Position numbers and translations under genes: made by a program. Positions 43,811 to 55,862 of a stretch of DNA of 64,000 nucleotides are shown piece by piece. Position 1 is the first letter of the stretch. Each line of letters starts with the position of its first letter. The DNA comes from Peltaster fructicola (taxonomy: Eukaryota > Ascomycota > Dothideomycetes), in the NCBI GenBank assembly GCA_001592805.2, contig CP051143.1:1860001-1924000 (forward strand), written 5' to 3'. The notes below the pieces were generated by a model. The model was given only the letters and a program-made list of their open reading frames with translations. It had not been told where the DNA came from and searched no databases.

Positions 43811-46800
43811 TTACAGCCACGGCATCCATAACATGTCCATCTGCGCCAGCTTCTCCGGGTTTGTTGCTCTTGCAACGAAATCAATCACACTTTGATTAGC
43901 AGGGAGATTGTTTCCTGCAGGCTCCTTTGCTAGTGCAAGGGCCTTATTGACGATGGCATCGGTATTGCGCTGCACGTTCTCGCGCAGCTCGTTCTGCTGC
44001 AAAGACTGTCGGTGCGAAGATGTGTACCAGAAAGTCATCTCGTCTCGAATGAAGATGCTAAGAGCATGTGAGAGCTCGCAGCTTGTTGCGTGCTCAGTTG
44101 TGCTCGGTGTGCCATTCGTTGCAGCACCGTTAGCGCTCGGCGTTGCGGCTACACTGTATGAGCTGTCTGAGGTGAGACAGCGTGCAATCGCCATTAGTGC
44201 GCATGTGAAAATACCCTCGGTATGGATAGGTCCCATCAGCACTTGTAGATTTGGAGTCAGTCTGAAAGGCACTGCCTCTGGATTCTGGAAGAACGGTCGG
44301 GTTGTAGACAGCTGCGGTAGCAGTTCTGATCCCCAGACGTTGCCATTGCGTCGAGCAATGGTCATCTTGCTTGGGTAGCGCTGGTTGACGTGCATTGTGA
44401 AAGTGATGTATGTCAGGGCTGCAAGCTGGTAAGAAAATTGCCTGCGGAACAGCCAGAAGTCGTCGTAGCCTCTGTATGACTTTGCGAAGTAGTCTCGGAC
44501 GATGTCGTGAGGGACTGTGTTCTCTCGGACGTAGTTGAGTGCCTCGAGACGGACATTGAGGAACTGCTCTTGCTTCTGTGGGTTCACACTTCTGATTTTG
44601 TCCATTGTGAACGTGATGGGCTCATCCTTGTCGATGTCGTTGCGTCGACAGTAGTCTTCATAGACACCCTGTAGAGTGGTGTACGAAGCATCGTCCTGGA
44701 TCATCCTGATCTGAGGTGAAAGGGGCACCATGATCGGCAGGTGGAATTGCAGGTTGCGACGCCGGCTTTCCTTCTTCTTTGACAGTGTGCTGTTGAACAT
44801 TCGGAAGAGCTGCAAGATACGTTCTTCTCGGCGGCTGTGACGTGGAGCTGGATGCTGTATAGCGAATGGATGTACACTTCCATCGTGACCACGAATCTTG
44901 ATGCGTCGGTGACAACTGGTCACACCTCGAACCAAGTCGACAATTGGCAAGAAGCGTTCTATGCGAACAAAGTCTTGGTTCTTGTTACGAAGCTGCAAGT
45001 ATTGGCCGGGCACTTCGACCTCATCGAACCACACGAAGCGGAATCCGCTGAGATGTGGCACTTGGTCGAGATGGAAGGTAGCTGGTCGGCGATCGAGCTT
45101 CTCTGCAAGCTTGTCTCGCCATTTGCGCAACTTCTGCAGGTATTCAAGAGGTGTAGGTCGCTTCGTGACGAAGTCTGCTTCGAATGACTTGCGAATGTGA
45201 TTTGGCAAGATGGACTCTGCAAATCGTGTGATGTTGGCTTCGGTCTGCGCAGGCAGCTTGTCGTCTCGCATAAGCGAGTATGGCGTACGAGACACATAGC
45301 CGATGCCGTCGTTGAGAAGGGCGACGATGAGTCGGAAAGCATCCTCGTCTGGCGGACACTTAAAGTACTTCTGCATCTGCTCCACCATGGCTTCCATGGA
45401 AGCGTACAGCAGAGGGAATGCTGTTCGAAGTGTGATGACCAATGCTTCAGTATGCTCCCATGGCTGTTTGGGCTTGGTAATCTCAGCAGTTGCCGGCTCT
45501 GATGCACTTGTGGCATCCTGCTTGACCGAGATGCCGTCAGCCGGCTGATCTGTGCCTGCAGCAGTACCGGGTCGTGAGGTAGTGCCGTTCTCCTGCTTGA
45601 CTGGAGTTTCCTTGTCCTTGGGCGCCTCGCTTGGCTGCTGCTTGGCCTTAGCATCACGAGCCTTCTGCTCCTTCTGTTGTTGTGCTTTTCGGATGACCTG
45701 CATGTCTTCATGGCTGGTTCTCAACTGGAAGTGCAGTGCCTGAGGATAAGTCTTCGCCAATTTGGTCAGGATCTCGTGAGCAATATTTGCTTCACCTTCG
45801 CTGCGTGACAGATTGTTGAGCAATTGCGGGATATATGTCACCCAATACCACAGCGGCGTCTCTCCTTTGTAGTTGGCGTATGCTTTGGCGAGACTTCCAT
45901 CACTGTCGTCCAGGCTGAGAAGCCAGAGTATGCGACTGAGCAGTTTTCGTGACTTCGAGCTTCGGTATTGCCCTGCAGCTTCAAGGTAACAGCTGAGTGC
46001 GTTGCTAGCCAGTTCCAGTCTCGTTGGATCATCTTTGAAGAGCTGATCGCTGTATCGTCCCCACTCGGCCCAGGCTTTGGGTAGCTTGATGTCGAAGAAG
46101 AGTGCAGTACCGAATGCGTCGTCTGCTTCTTCCTTCTGGTTGAGCTTGCTGAGGAACATTCCCTTGAGTGTATAGAACTCTGCCTTTTGCTGCGAGCCGA
46201 AGTAGTTGAGATTGGTATTGTTGATAACATCCAGTCCACTAGTCAGTTCGCTCTTGTTCTGGTAGTGACACTTGGCTTGCTCTCGCAGCTTAAGGAAAGC
46301 TTCCTGAATCTCGATGTTCGGCAGAGTGTAGATCTTGCTCAGCTGGTTGATGCAGACCTCAGGCATCTGGTGTTTTCGTGCAACGTGAGCAAAGCGATTG
46401 ATGATCCAAGCAGTCTCGTGGTAGCCTCGGTATGCGAAAGAGTTGCCCGTAGCATTAGAGCCTTGTTGTGGTGGCAAGAGCTGAAGATACGTACCATTCA
46501 CAAGCTGGAAGATGTGTTGTCGCCAAGTCACGAGGTCCTGCCAGGCATTGATATCATCCCACAGATTGGGTAGTCGATCTCGCCAAGCACCCAGAAGCAC
46601 TTTAAGCTCTCCAGATTTGGTATCGAGATTCTGAGCTGTGGTTTGAGCCAGGCTCTGACAGATGACGCTGGCATCGTGCAGCTCAACAAGCTGTTGGAAG
46701 TTCTCTAGCAAGCCGATATGAGCACTGGTGATGCGGCGAGGCAGCTTGTGCCAATTCTTGATCGAGAGCTGGATGTTTTCATCGCAGATTCTGTTAAACT

Positions 46801-49800
46801 CGAGTGCTGTCTCCGTCTTGTTGTGGAGCTTCAGGAGAGACATGAAAGCCTGGAAGAACATACGTCGAGGTGTAGGAGCATCCGAGACAGCCTTGATGAT
46901 TGAGTCGAGCTGCTCCCGCTGGTCGTTGTTGTTCCAAGCCTCGAAATTGCGCCACATGGCCTCGAGATAGAGGTCATTGATGTTCTCATGCTTGGCAAAC
47001 TCTCCGAGGATGTCCCATTGCTGGAGCTTCTGGGCACACAAGACCCACTGGTCTTCCCATAGCATGTATTCGCCTTGGGAGTATGGCAATGATCCTGTTC
47101 GAGCCTTGACCTGGGCTGCTTCATACATGAACTGAGCTTTATCCCAGATGCCGTTCTGCTCATACGATAATGCAGCGTTTGTTTCAACGAACTGTGCCCG
47201 ACGACGCCACAGACCGTAGAAGAGGTCACCTTCATCGAGGCCAGCATAGATTTCGATCAAGGCATCCAGGTTGCTCTCCTAACGAGAGCAGTGTCGACAA
47301 TCGGGAAATTTGAAGCGTCTTCCATCCAGGTGGCCGCAGTATACCAAGCATCATAATTCCTGGCTAAGAACTTCATGATATGAGGTGCAAATTTGACCAC
47401 TGGCTTGGCAGCGACGATTGACTCAAGTATTGTAGAAACACAATTCGGCCGCTTGTCCACTTGGCGCTGGTGCATATCCTTGGTCAGTAAGGACACAAGA
47501 CCAACCTCAATCTCATCCCGATCGTCCTTGGAGAGTGCTGACCAGGCCATGGGAAAGTAAGCGACCCATATATCGTGGGCCAAGTGTGAGTCTGTGTGCT
47601 GCAGGTCCGCAAGTGGTGCCAGTACATCTCGTGACCGCACGTTTGAGATTTCAGCAAGGAAGACCTTCTCACTTGCCACCAGTGCCTCGAATGTATCGTC
47701 TACCAGAATGTCAGAGACACGAGCGTCTCCTTCATATGTGCCGTACAGTTTCGATGCTGGCAGAGTCCTGAAGTCATCCGGATGAAGGTGTACGACTGTG
47801 TCTTGAACGATCGAGCCGAACATGAGATGAATGATCTGACTCAACCAAAAAGTATCTTGCAAGTTGTCCCACTGTTGCTCGCAGATGAGTTTGAACAATC
47901 TGTTGCTGGTCGTCCTACTCAGAGCTTTATCGAAGATGTTCATGAAGCGAGTTCGCATTTCGATGTCTGGGCTGCGCAAACCGACCAGGAAGCCTCCCTC
48001 CATGCGAACAGCGAGTTCTGATCGCATGATTTTGGGGTCTTCGTAGATGCGAATGACAAGCTCCATGAACTTATTGTACATTGTATGATCCGACCGTGCT
48101 TCGAAGACAAGCATCTTCTGAAGGACAGCGGTCTTCTCCTTAAGTGTCGGGACGGGTTCGGCGGGATGGAACACCCAGCCTTCAACCTGGTTCAGGATCT
48201 TCTCGCATAGTTCGACATTGTTTGATCGCTCCACCAGACTGGCCAGTACGCTAAGGTATGCTCTGCGACGATCGACGAGAGCAGTCATACAACTGGACAG
48301 TAGGTCAATGATCTTGATGATCATCTGTGTAGTCTGTTCTGCTTCCTGCGCGTTCTGCAATTGCTGTGGTTGGACACCCTGGGCAGCAGCTTGCTGTGGC
48401 GACAATTGCGCTGAGATGTGGTCCTTGGCCAGCTTACCCTGGAGTGTTTTAAGGAGTGCTTCGATGTGTGGATGGATGTCTTCTGACTTGCGTTGTCCAA
48501 GCACCCACAAGATGTTGACTCCGGCTAGGTAGCTTCCATTGTTGAGTGCATCGCTGGCAGTAGTGTTCAGGAAAGCCTTGAACTCCTCCTGAGGACTGTC
48601 TGCATCTGGCAGCTCATCATCTGGCTGCTGTACGGGGAATGCATCTAATATGCACTGTAGCAGAGAGGGCAACTTGATAGCACCATCGTCGGCCGAATCG
48701 ACGCTATGTAGAGCCTCCTGAATGGCTACATTGTCGCTTTTTAGAGGTTTCGCCAGAAGCTTCTGTAGTTGCGGTAGTCGACCTAGTACCCATTCAGCAG
48801 GCTTGCTTGCGAGCAGTACTTTGACAATCTGTATCGTGTTGACGACTCGTGTCGTCCAGAGCTCTGCCTTTTCTTCCTGCTTCTGATCACTACACAAAAT
48901 CTGTTCTGTAACCTTGGGAAACATCATATCGACATCGAGATCTTCCCAGTAAGGTGCTGAGAGCAGTTTGTACAATAGACTGACAGAACTTGTCACAACC
49001 TCTGTTGGTGCTTGCTGCGCAGTGCTGTCGGTCTTCTTGATCGGTGCAGGGTAGCGCTCACTGAGTGTGGCAATGAACTGGACCATGTACTTGATAAGCA
49101 ACCCACGCACAGTTGCATTAGCACAAGCACCTCGCTTAGGATCATTGGTCGATGCAGGGCGTTCCGGTGTGGGTGATTCTGTGCCGTCCAGCGAACCATG
49201 TTCGTTCATCGTTCGCTCTTCCCACTTCCAGATGAGCTCGAAGATATGGAGAGCTAGCTTGCGGCTTTCCGTGGACGGAGCTGGAAGCTGAGCCACCTTG
49301 CTGAGAGACGGTATGATGATGGGAGCGAATGCATCGCGAGCCTCGTAAAATAGATCCGGGTGCTTGACGATGAAGTTGAAGATATTGGTCAAGCCGGCGA
49401 CATTGGAAATCTCCTCACTCAGTATCTTGCGAGGCATCTTCGACCACGTTGCTTGTCGCCCATCAGGTCCTCCAAGGCGTTTCTTCAGGACTGGCTCCAG
49501 AATTTCAAGCGACTGCATAACTAGATTCTTGCCTTCAGCTTGGTGAGCGCGAAGAAGTGCTCCATACACTTGTAGAACGATCTTCGATGGCGTGTCGTAG
49601 CTGGCGATGAAGTATGCAATCAAAGCATAAGCGCCAAATTTGTTCACGATATCGTCCAAGCGAATGTAGTTCCAGGCTGATTTGATGATGTCCTTGCGAG
49701 CATCTTGAAGCATGTTGTGGTGATACTTGACCAGGAAAGCTGTAGTCTGTAAGAACTCCATTCTAGCATGATCAACGCCTGGTACTGAGTCATCAGTGAT

Positions 49801-52800
49801 CTCGTTGCTGGGTGATTGTGGCTTCCAGAGCTTGGAGTGAATCTTTTCCGTCATTGCACGATTCAGCAATGAGGTACCCTTGGTTCCGCTGAAGATTGAG
49901 TCCCAATTCTTCATTACATCCACGGCCAGCATGGGATTGAGCACATTGTGGAACAGGAAGCGCTTCATGATCGGTGGTGTCTGCTTCGAAGGATATGCGT
50001 CGATGCAACGAGCCATTACAGTTTGCTGGTAGTCCGATGATGGGTTGGTGATCACAGAATGGTAGAGATAGCTGAACAGCAGTGGTGACTTGGTCAGTTG
50101 ACCCGAACTGCAGGACTGCAGGACATCGAACAGACAGTCGAAGTCATCAGGGTAGTTTTTGAGGTAGAATGTCATGATACGCATGATCTGCTCGGCACTC
50201 TGAACGGCAGCAAGTCGCAGCTCACTAGAGAGAACATTCTTGTCGTGCTCTCCCTGCAGAGCTTTGGCTGAAGCGAACAAAGCCTTGCGGAACTCGACCT
50301 TGTCCAGCAGCCGCCGACCTTGTTCCTCGAAACGACAGGTGGAGTCTACGATGTGTATGGCGTTGACCGTGGCGGCTTCCATTGAGTGCGGGTCTGGAGA
50401 AGTGTCAAGTCGAGTAACCAGCTCGATGAAAGAGTCGGCCTCGGCGATAACCTTTTCGCGAAGGGGACTGCTCTCAGGATCCGCAAGGATCTGTGCGAAG
50501 AATCGTCCTTTAGCAGGCTCCTTGATGGCACCTAAGAAGTACTGCCATGTGTCGGTCGGATAGCGATTCAGATATCGGATTAATGGTTCTCTGAAAGGAC
50601 TGGCGCAGGTACGTCGTAGTGAAGACTCCAGCTTAAGAACACGATTGACCAGATCCGGCAAGAACTGAACGGCTGTAGGTGGCAGAAGGTCGAACACGCT
50701 GAAGATGGCTGTGACGACCTTCATCTTCGAATTTGCATCGATCAACTTGAACGATACTGCTTGCAGAGTGGCAGGCTCTGCAATCTGTAGCATGTGATCC
50801 AGCAGCCTGATACCGATCTCGACCTTAAAGTAGTTGGTCAGCAGCTGTAGAAGGGTTCTAAGACCTTCAAGGCCTTCTACACTGAGCTTCCGCGGATCCT
50901 GCACATTCATGAGGATAGGTCTTAGGCCATTCTGTAGTAGATCCTTAGGCAATTTCTGGAGAGCTGCAAGCACAATCCTCAGACCGGCGTTTGCAGCACT
51001 AGAGACGCTCTTGTTCTTCGAGTAGAGAGACTTGAAGAATATCGAGATGATACGGTTTCGGTTAAGCTGTTGGCTTTGAGAGTTAAAGTCAGGGAATCGT
51101 ATCGCCGTCGTCAACAAGCGCAAGCATGCCACTCGTAGGTTGACAATTGCCTCCGAGTTGCGATGCTCGAGTGGCTTGGTTGCGAGGCTCTCATCCTCAG
51201 CGTCGACCAGGGCTAGGACCTCGTATAGGAGGCGATTGAGTGGCTCGTTGAACGTGACCACACCATTTTCCATGTCCAGACAGAAGTTGATCGCATCAAT
51301 ATAGCCGATCTGCGCCGCGAATGGCAGAGCACGAAGCGGTTTGTTGAAGATTGGTGTCAGCAGTAGCTCTTTGACTGGAGTGACCACATCGTGAATCTTG
51401 ATACCGGTTGAGTCGGCGACAGCCTGCAATGCTTCTTGTGCAGCCGATCGCACATGTCGATTCATATGCGACACCTCTCCGATCAAACGATTCGTCAGAA
51501 TGTGCAAGTTGCTCTTCTCATCCTGAAGGTCTTCTTCCTTGTAGTTCGAGGCACATCGTTTGATATGCGTCAGAAGAGTGTCCTGAGCCTGGACGCGGAT
51601 ATTCGCTGGTAGATCTTGTGGCATGTCCTTGATCACATACAGAAGTGCTCGAGTGAAGTCCAACTGTCGATCGATTAGGAACTGATCACTGACGCCAAGC
51701 TTGTTGATGATGAAGTCAATACCCGTGGTACCGCCCTGCTTCACGAACCACTCTTCTTCGTAGCAAGCATGTACCAAGGTCTCAGCAAGACGTGGGAAGA
51801 ACGGTAGCTGTTCAGCCTTATCATCAGCACCAAAGATTGTGGCAGCGAATGACTTGCAGCTGTGAATGGCTGCCTCGGCGATCATGCGAAGGGCTCTCTG
51901 GTCTGATGATAGCGAGTCTGCTATTGCATTCGTTAAAATGCTAGTGTCAATGTAGACAGGCCCTTCTCCTGCTTTGGCGTCGAAGGGTCGTCGCTTGTGC
52001 TTCTCAACAGCAAGACCTGCACCAAGCTCGATGAGCATAAAGTGTCGATAGATCTTCTGGAGGAATGCGTTGGCCTCCACCTCGAGCAGCGGTATGGAAG
52101 CGGCCAGCATGCATGCTTTGAGGAGTTTAAGCAAAATCTCCTGTTGTGCATTACGCTTTGCAGTGGACTTGTCTCTTTCGGAAGCAGCCATGAGGTCCTT
52201 ACCGGCGTCGTACTTCTTGTTGGAGTAGTCGTCTGCCTGCAAGCGTATGAGCTTGGCAAGGTCATCCGATATGGCGTCTGCACCGATCAGCATCTTTGTG
52301 TGAGATATGACCAGCTTCAGCGCTTGCTGCTTATGATGTTCGTCTGCCTTCTGTGCAGTTGGCGACTTCGGTTCCTCGCGTAGCCTATCAATGGCTGTGT
52401 CAATACCAAGTCGAGCAGGCATTGCTTTTGGCCGTGACGAGCCCACTAGCCGGACGTCGAAGCTGGCATCGTCGTCCGCATAGCTTGTGTACTCTAGCTC
52501 AGGAGGTTGTGTGAGAAATCTACGATTTCGTCCTCCAAGCTTGCCAAGGATGCGCATGGTGGTGTGTGCGTGTACATGGTTGTAGGGGTGAGGTTTGAGA
52601 TGATCCCACATGGCCGACATCAATTCATCGATGATTGGTGCCATGATGGGATCAAGGTAGTCCGCTGTGAGATTGTCAACGCACAACTCGAGGGTGCGTA
52701 GTCCTTGTGTGGTCAATTCTCCACCGGCTCGGAGCGCAACGACCATCGGCCGCATGAGGTAGTTCAGATGCGGCAAAAGGTGACTGAGCCTCGCCGGCAC

Positions 52801-55250
52801 TGTGAGAGACAACTCAACGAAGAGATCCCTCTGCTCAGGCTTCTGTGCTGAAACAAGCAGATTGTTGAGAACTTCCAGCAGCATCTCAAGAAGCGGTAGA
52901 ATCTCTTTATAGAGATGTTCGAAGCGCCCACCGCCAATACTGCGAAACAATGATCGCAGCAGCAGGAAGTAGTTCGTAGGCTCTTCCGCATGCACTGAAA
53001 GCTCGAACGATAGTGTAACAAGTTTCGTAACATGCGGCAGCAACACCTGTTCGTTCTGAGGAGCGAAGAGCGTCACCGCCATGAAGCTCAGTTTGAACAA
53101 CCTCAGTAATATCGACGACTTCAGGGTATCGCTGGTGCCGATCTCTTCGATTTTGCTCATGGTGAACTGTAGAAGCATGCCTGCAAATGCAGGAGATGTG
53201 GCTTCCGAAGCTAACAAGAACTGTGGGATGTGTAGAAGACTTGTGTGCTGAAAGATCTGCTCGTACAAGAATGGGATCTCCGATTGGAAGATCTCGTGGA
53301 ATGTGGCTGGGTCGAGGTGATGAAATATCGTAGCGAAGGTCTCTAGGAGATCCTTCTCTTCCTTGCCACTTGATGCCATGAACTGACTCGAGAGCAGTTC
53401 TGGAGATGTGACTTGAGGCTCTGGCTTGCCTGCGTCGTAGTATTGGAAGACTTGCACACCTTCGCGGAACAGCTTGACCAAGACGTTGACCTCTTCTGCA
53501 GTGAATCCGTAGGACAGATCACTCCAGTTCACGGGAACGTTACTCGGATCCATATCCTCACTGAGTCGAGGAGGATTTGAGTTGCGTAGCGAGTAGAAAA
53601 AAGTCTTGAGACCATGAAGCAGGTTCTTGAACAGAAACTTGTTCTCGGTCATGGGATCCGTGTTGCGCTCCCGTGGATTGCTCGTCTTGATTGGTGTTGC
53701 ATTGAAGACATCAATCTCGTCCCAGTCTGGCTTGACGTCCTTGTCGGCAAGATAGTTCGCAGGTAATCCATCAGATGATGCTGCCGCCAGCTGCTTGGAG
53801 ATCTTGAGCGCATTAGGGTACTGGCGATTCATTGCAGCAAACTTATCAGCAATGCCATTCAGCACGAGCATCATATAGTATCGTGCGTCCTGCTTGTTCT
53901 CGACCTTCGACATACATTCAGCCATGTTGAGAAGTAACTTCGCACTCATTGTCTGGTAACTCGTCCCTGGAACATCGTCATGGAGATTTCGTATGTAAAC
54001 GAGAGTGGTCGCTCGAATCTGCTCTGGCGAGAGTTTGTCCCTGACATGATGGATCAGATCAGCCAGCATAGTGTATGCTAGCGGTCGCAACGTCTCGTAT
54101 GCGGTCAGGCCATCTCCTACAAGCGTCCGTTCGTCGAGCAGCTCGATAATCTTGTCTAGAAAGATGTCGCGAAAGTTAAAATTGATGATGTGTCGGATTG
54201 CAACCAAGAGCTCCTTTCGTGTGGCAGATTTCTCTCGTGGGCAGTCTTGAAGGAGGCGTACCACGATGCCTGGTAGCTGTGAAAGGAATGGCTGAAGCAG
54301 CTGCTGGTGACTTCGAAGGAGATATGCGAGAAAGCTCATGGTCTTAACTTGTGCTGTCACCAGCTCGCCAAAGGCGACTCGGTTCTTGATCTCTGGTGCT
54401 ACACCAACAAAGATCGTAGCTTTTGCTGCGGCTGATTCATGTGCTCGCTGCTGCGGTCCAGCCTGTAGTTTGAGGGCAGCTTGTATTCGAGGTGTGAACT
54501 GTGGTACGTTCTTCGGCAGCAATGTCTTGTATGCTTGGAAGATCGAAACAACAATGATAGGGCATTCCGCGACCACTTTGAACGAGTTCATGCCCTTTGT
54601 GAGCGTGCGAGTCGTCTGCTGCTCTTCTGCACCAACGCCGGACGTCTGCGATGCCACAGGCGACCCTGGACGCGGTGAGTTAGTGACAACGCTGTCACCG
54701 TTGTTGTCCGATGCTTGAGGGCTGTCGAACGTGTCGCGGACAGTTTGTTGCATGCCGTCGAACAATTCCATGATCAGATCTAGGAATGGCTGCGCTCGGT
54801 CGTGCAGCGCTTTGATGTGATAGCGCTCGAAGTCCATGATGATCTTGAGACACAAGACAGCGTTGTCCTCATTGTCCACCCGGACGATGTCCAAGCACTT
54901 GTCCACGATGCGTTGCGCATATTTCTCTGTCTTTTCTGGATCGGTTATGGGTAGTCTATGCAGTATCTCCAACACACAGTTCCGTATCCGTTGTTCGGAA
55001 GATGTAGATGTGAAGACCGGCGGCCCATCGAGAAGTCCTAGGAAGACATCGATGAGCTTCTCGAGGAAGACGGAGTACGATCCGCCTGAGCACCAGCTTT
55101 CGATGTTGTCTCGTACACTCGTCAGTGTTTCGATCTTGCCCTTTGTGTCTGCGTGATGATCAGCGAAGTTAATGAAGTATGCGGCCACAACTTACCAAGA
55201 CTGGGGTCGCTCAGCCGCGCCACGACTGTATCGATTGTACGATCGGCCAT
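43811..55250 (-). CDS. TRA1: Tra1, SAGA/NuA4 subunit (TRRAP-like pseudokinase)
   Basis: Minus strand: exon 1 is 55250-55196 ([19 protein letters not shown]), a 47-base intron follows, and the second exon runs from 55148 to 43811. The product is about 3,800 residues, the Tra1 size. Most of it is HEAT-repeat helix; then come a FAT domain ([21 protein letters not shown] onward), a PI3K-like domain, and a short FATC end finishing MDMLWMPWL. The kinase catalytic loop is degenerate ([14 protein letters not shown]), as expected for this pseudokinase. Tra1 is the activator-binding scaffold of the SAGA and NuA4 histone acetyltransferase complexes. Oddity: near 47278-47281 the frame breaks, LVRR-stop against ESNLDAL. 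One extra G would read LVRESNLDAL, which I remember as the conserved form. The promoter region is shared with the NLR gene. Confidence 0.93.
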
Positions 55251-55862
55251 GGCGCGTGTGTCTGTTGAGATTGGCTTTTAGGTTGATGGAGGTGATGTAG
55301 AGAGCATTTCGATGCAGGCGTTCAAGATGCAGGCCGGGTGCGCAATCGTGGTTGGAAGCCTGTGAATGAGGATGCTAGGCAGGCCTTTGAATGAATCGCT
55401 GTATGAATTCGTATGCTATGCTTCGCAGATCGTTGACTCGTTATGGATGCTGCTGCAGGTGAAGGTGTGATCGAAGCTAGGCACAATTAAGTGATGCTAT
55501 GAGCACTGGGTATCGGTATCGAAGGGAAAGTTGAAGCAGCAGAGGTGTGTACCTAGTGAAGGTGGTGGATAGGCTCTGGTGAAGCTGTCGCGAGATTTTG
55601 TCAGTGGACGGGCATGCCAGTTCGCGAAACAGTATACGCTAAGCTGAGAGAAGCTTGGCTACCGCAGACGGCACGATCCCGGAGTGGACCTGGGGAGTAC
55701 TCCAGCCTCACTTCACGCTTCGACTCCTCTTCCAACTCGTTCTATGCTCTCGTTCTGCTGGTTGCTCTTCGTTGCTCAGGTGTATCGTTAGCTTACTCAT
55801 ATATCGTAGGCTCAGCAGCATGCACTACAAGTGTGGTTACCACAACTCAAGGTTGAGTCGAC
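55251..55862. promoter_or_regulatory. Divergent promoter region TRA1 / NLR
   Basis: 612 bases separate the divergent starts of TRA1 (-) and the HET-NACHT-ANK gene (+). A TATA-like CATATATCG lies at about 55798-55806, some 60 bases before the NLR ATG. Small frames at 55614-55888 show no domain. Whether the two genes share control elements is unknown. Confidence 0.45.

Noticed and set aside
47257-47281. Reading TRA1 as two separate genes
   Set aside because: The two parts together equal one Tra1 in length and order and meet within a few bases; a one-base discrepancy explains the break better.
43908-55156. Many open frames of 60-250 codons antisense to TRA1
   Set aside because: They overlap a continuous conserved protein on the other strand, have no domain or splice logic, and are expected shadows of its codon bias.
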